Source: Bacteroidales bacterium
Lineage (GTDB): Bacteria > Bacteroidota > Bacteroidia > Bacteroidales > UBA1715
Direction of reading: 5' to 3'
Assembly: GCA_027858745.1 (NCBI GenBank)
Contig: JAQICB010000134.1
Coordinates: 1 to 55,629 of the forward strand
DNA: 55,629 nt
The notes below the pieces were generated by a model. It had not been told where the DNA came from. It saw only the letters and a list, made by a program, of their open reading frames with translations, and made no database searches. This document shows, in pieces, positions 53,327 to 55,629 of the stretch (position 1 is the stretch's first letter; each line of letters starts with the position of its first letter). The translations under genes and the position numbers were made by a program.

Positions 53327-55629
53327 ATGAAATCAATTTGTACATTTATCATAAAATTAATCTTTGTAGCATTGTTTTTATCTCACGCTCAGATAATTTC
53401 AGCTCAAGTATTAGTTTCGGGGACGACATTTGAGCCGGTTAATATTACTGCGACAAAAACATATTATGCTGATAACGAAATAATACATTACGGCTTGCAA
53501 CCAAGTGAGCTTACCGCTAATGTAGCACTAACACCTGACGCTGAAGTAAATACATTTACAAATGGTGCTTATTACGGTATTACAGACAATGCCAATTCTC
53601 TTGATGCCGATAGATTTATTGATAATAGTGCAGATAACGAATGGATGTTTGCTGCTTCAGGAAATATACCTTCAGGATCTCATATTTTAGAATATCACGT
53701 TCCCGGCTTAGAACCGGGTTCTAACGTTCAAGTTGTTGTAGAATATTGTAGTGCCATTGATCCTGCGTATACAACATGTGGCCCGGGAGAACGTGCCTCA
53801 TTTCGAGGTGTTGTTAATCCCGATCAATACAACACGTTTAATGGAGCTGAATCATCACAAGTTAGCATGGGTTCCTGCGGTACATTTACCTTCACTCAAG
53901 GGAGTGGTAGTTCTCGCGTAATACAAAGTGACGGCATTGCACATATTTATTTTAATACGATGAATGCGGGAGATTGCAAATCAATTCTTATTAAAAGCAT
54001 TGAAGTCTATGGTATACCAGAACCAACAATTATTTCAGCTGAAGGAACAGAGGTGTGTGCGGGGGAACAAATTACCCTTCAAACAACACTTAATTATAAT
54101 GCTGACTATCAATGGCAGGTTGATGATGGTTCGGGATGGTCAAATGTTGGAACAAACAAAAGTTTATTATACGAAACATCAACAGAAGGTGAATATAAAT
54201 TTCGACTTTCTCTTTCACCTTTTAACGGCGACCCAACAGTTTTAACTGATGTTCTTAGTCTTAATGCTATTACCTGTTGTGAAGTTAATGGAGCCCCGGC
54301 ATCACGCGAAACAATTTATTATGATGATTTCGGACGTTTTGACCTTGCAGATCCATACACTCTATATTATACGGATTATTCAGATATTACAAATCCTGTT
54401 GAAATGGCCAAAACAGTGACTGAGCCTTTTCGATATCCATTAGATAACCCACCATTAAATCACAATTATGCTGCAACAGGGCCTCCTGGAGATGATCCGG
54501 TTGGTGAATACTTTGTTGCCGCAAATTTCACTGAATGGGGCGGTGGTTCAAATATCGAATGGGCATATGACATATTGGGACGAACTGATTCTAGAACCGA
54601 CCATTCTGGAACAGCAGAAGGTGCTATGTTGTTTGTAAATGTTCGGAGTAATGTTGGAGATGTAATATACGAACGTACGATTGACAATCTCTGCCCCGGC
54701 ATTCAATTATTTTTTGAATGTTACATCGGTGTCTTTACAACCAGTACAGCAGAGTCGGTAAACGTATCAATTCGGTTATCTGAGGTTGGTAATCCTTCGA
54801 ATGAAATAATTATACCAGATAATATTGTTAGTGCGGAGGGAGCTTCAACTGCAAATCCTGGTGTATGGCTCCGCGTTCCTGCAGAACTCATGCTAACAAG
54901 TGGAACATCTTTAAAATTAGAGATTTTAAATAACAACGCAAATTATCAATATGGTAATGACTTGGCTTTAGATGATATTAAAATTATGGCGTGTGCACCG
55001 CCGGCTATTGAATTGTTTTTTGATGAAACAACTCTCTCTAAAGAAGAAGAAGTATGTGTGGATCCTTTCGATTTGGTAAGTGTTGCATCAGACATGCTTA
55101 TACAATACTACGGCAACTCACCATATTATTTATTTCAATGGTCGCAAACACCTAATGATTTATCTAGTTGGACAAATATTGGATCTCCCCAAACTATTTC
55201 AGATATAACTATTCCAGATCCTGAATCACATCCTTCATTCTCAGGATTAGTTACGGATGATAAAGTATATTACCGTGTTATTGCAGCAACAAACACAACA
55301 TTTAGTGCTCATGGAAATTTTGTAAGTGTAGACGCTAATCCAAATGACCCGTGTAAAAATTATTCCATTTCTGACCCAATTGAAGCTACGGTAAATTGTC
55401 CAACATGTATTTCACCGGATGCCTTCACCATTGAATCTACGGACACGGATTTATATTTATGTACCGGAGAAACCACCACCTTATCACCATCGGTAAATCA
55501 AGTAAATACAACCGATTTTGATTTCACTTGGTACGAGGGAACGCATACCGGCGGATCTATAGTTGATGGTCCCACAGATGGAATAAATAGCTTGGATTAT
55601 GATGTGAGTTATTTAAATGCCGGAGAATA
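53327..55629 (+). CDS. Large secreted surface protein, Ig-like and lectin-like (3' end outside window)
   Basis: The frame from the ATG at 53327 stays open for 767 codons to the window edge with no stop, so the gene is partial. It begins with a signal peptide (MKSICTFIIKLIFVALFL.. ISAQ). Segments include a beta-rich region up to about residue 228, an Ig-like domain at about 230-310 (VCAGEQITLQT, YQWQVDDGSGWSNV), a module of about 230 residues from DDFGRF (about 333) to LALDDIKIMAC (about 545) resembling concanavalin or MAM-like modules, and two further Ig-like segments (FQWSQTPNDLSSW, VYYRV; LCTGETTTLSPS, FTWYEG). This pattern is typical of T9SS-exported adhesins. A C-terminal sorting domain would be expected beyond the edge. 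Confidence 0.8.
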   Translation, partial: MKSICTFIIKLIFVALFLSHAQIISAQVLVSGTTFEPVNITATKTYYADNEIIHYGLQPSELTANVALTPDAEVNTFTNGAYYGITDNANSLDADRFIDNSADNEWMFAASGNIPSGSHILEYHVPGLEPGSNVQVVVEYCSAIDPAYTTCGPGERASFRGVVNPDQYNTFNGAESSQVSMGSCGTFTFTQGSGSSRVIQSDGIAHIYFNTMNAGDCKSILIKSIEVYGIPEPTIISAEGTEVCAGEQITLQTTLNYNADYQWQVDDGSGWSNVGTNKSLLYETSTEGEYKFRLSLSPFNGDPTVLTDVLSLNAITCCEVNGAPASRETIYYDDFGRFDLADPYTLYYTDYSDITNPVEMAKTVTEPFRYPLDNPPLNHNYAATGPPGDDPVGEYFVAANFTEWGGGSNIEWAYDILGRTDSRTDHSGTAEGAMLFVNVRSNVGDVIYERTIDNLCPGIQLFFECYIGVFTTSTAESVNVSIRLSEVGNPSNEIIIPDNIVSAEGASTANPGVWLRVPAELMLTSGTSLKLEILNNNANYQYGNDLALDDIKIMACAPPAIELFFDETTLSKEEEVCVDPFDLVSVASDMLIQYYGNSPYYLFQWSQTPNDLSSWTNIGSPQTISDITIPDPESHPSFSGLVTDDKVYYRVIAATNTTFSAHGNFVSVDANPNDPCKNYSISDPIEATVNCPTCISPDAFTIESTDTDLYLCTGETTTLSPSVNQVNTTDFDFTWYEGTHTGGSIVDGPTDGINSLDYDVSYLNAGE

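Noticed and set aside
53964-54245. 93-codon plus-strand frame
   Set aside because: It is out of frame within the long open surface-protein gene starting at 53327, which has a signal peptide and domain patterns.
54466-54936. Two minus-strand frames near the window end
   Set aside because: They are antisense shadows of the surface-protein gene with low-complexity content.
1-55629. CRISPR array, prophage, toxin-antitoxin or restriction system
   Set aside because: No regularly spaced direct repeats, no cas-like, phage structural, toxin-antitoxin or methylase/endonuclease genes were found. The only recombinase is the Xer-type gene in its usual rpsU-hpf context.

Overview
This window looks like a chromosomal segment from a member of the Bacteroidota, most likely class Bacteroidia (Bacteroidales or Marinilabiliales-like). 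The evidence is low G+C with A-rich translation starts lacking strong Shine-Dalgarno sites, many promoters matching the Bacteroidota -7 consensus TAnnTTTG, a PorT-like protein plus at least one type IX secretion (T9SS) C-terminal sorting domain, a TamL-type lipoprotein, a GWxTD protein, a DUF3467 protein, and the gene order rpsU - xer recombinase - hpf - tRNA-Thr - tuf - tRNA-Trp - secE - nusG - rplKAJL - rpoBC. The genus cannot be decided from the sequence.

Layout. 1-114: end of a dispersed repeat. 145-6450: envelope and unknown genes (a DUF218/ElyC-like protein, tRNA-Arg with its terminator, a lipoprotein, a small secreted protein, a large TerB/FHA/ABCG-like transporter) and thioredoxin. 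6576-8539: CCA-adding enzyme and a DJ-1 family protein. 8613-13215: a tightly coupled five-gene operon (membrane protein, DUF4286-like protein, NagK/BadF-type kinase, soluble PAS histidine kinase, LuxR-type response regulator). 13216-13603: non-coding, but holding a promoter, hairpins and a probable structured small RNA with its own terminator. 13604-19114: PASTA protein, T9SS cargo protein, and a RelA/SpoT homologue whose hydrolase domain has lost its catalytic residues. 19163-19334: second repeat copy. 19344-30660: LptF/G permease, Tgt, UbiE/MenG, PorT-like protein, FAD oxidoreductase, SpoU-type rRNA methyltransferase, TamL, an AGCS symporter with an extra extracytoplasmic domain, and a helix-hairpin-helix protein.

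30737-46314 is the core information-processing region: S21, Xer recombinase, HPF, tRNA-Thr, EF-Tu, tRNA-Trp, SecE, NusG, L11, L1, L10, L7/L12, RNA polymerase beta and beta', followed by DUF3467, GWxTD and RlmB. Hairpins between tuf and tRNA-Trp, between rplL and rpoB, and after rpoC divide it into transcriptional segments. 47055-52740 (minus strand) holds guaB followed by three periplasmic chaperone/PPIase genes. 52984-53207 is a third, inverted copy of the repeat. From 53327 an open frame without a stop runs off the window end and encodes a large secreted Ig-like/lectin-like surface protein.

The least explained items are the candidate structured RNA (13312-13543) directly behind a two-component operon, and a MITE-like repeat family (3 copies, about 222 bp, imperfect terminal inverted repeats of about 30 bp) with a variable hairpin arm. 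The rest is mostly conserved Bacteroidota housekeeping and envelope biology.
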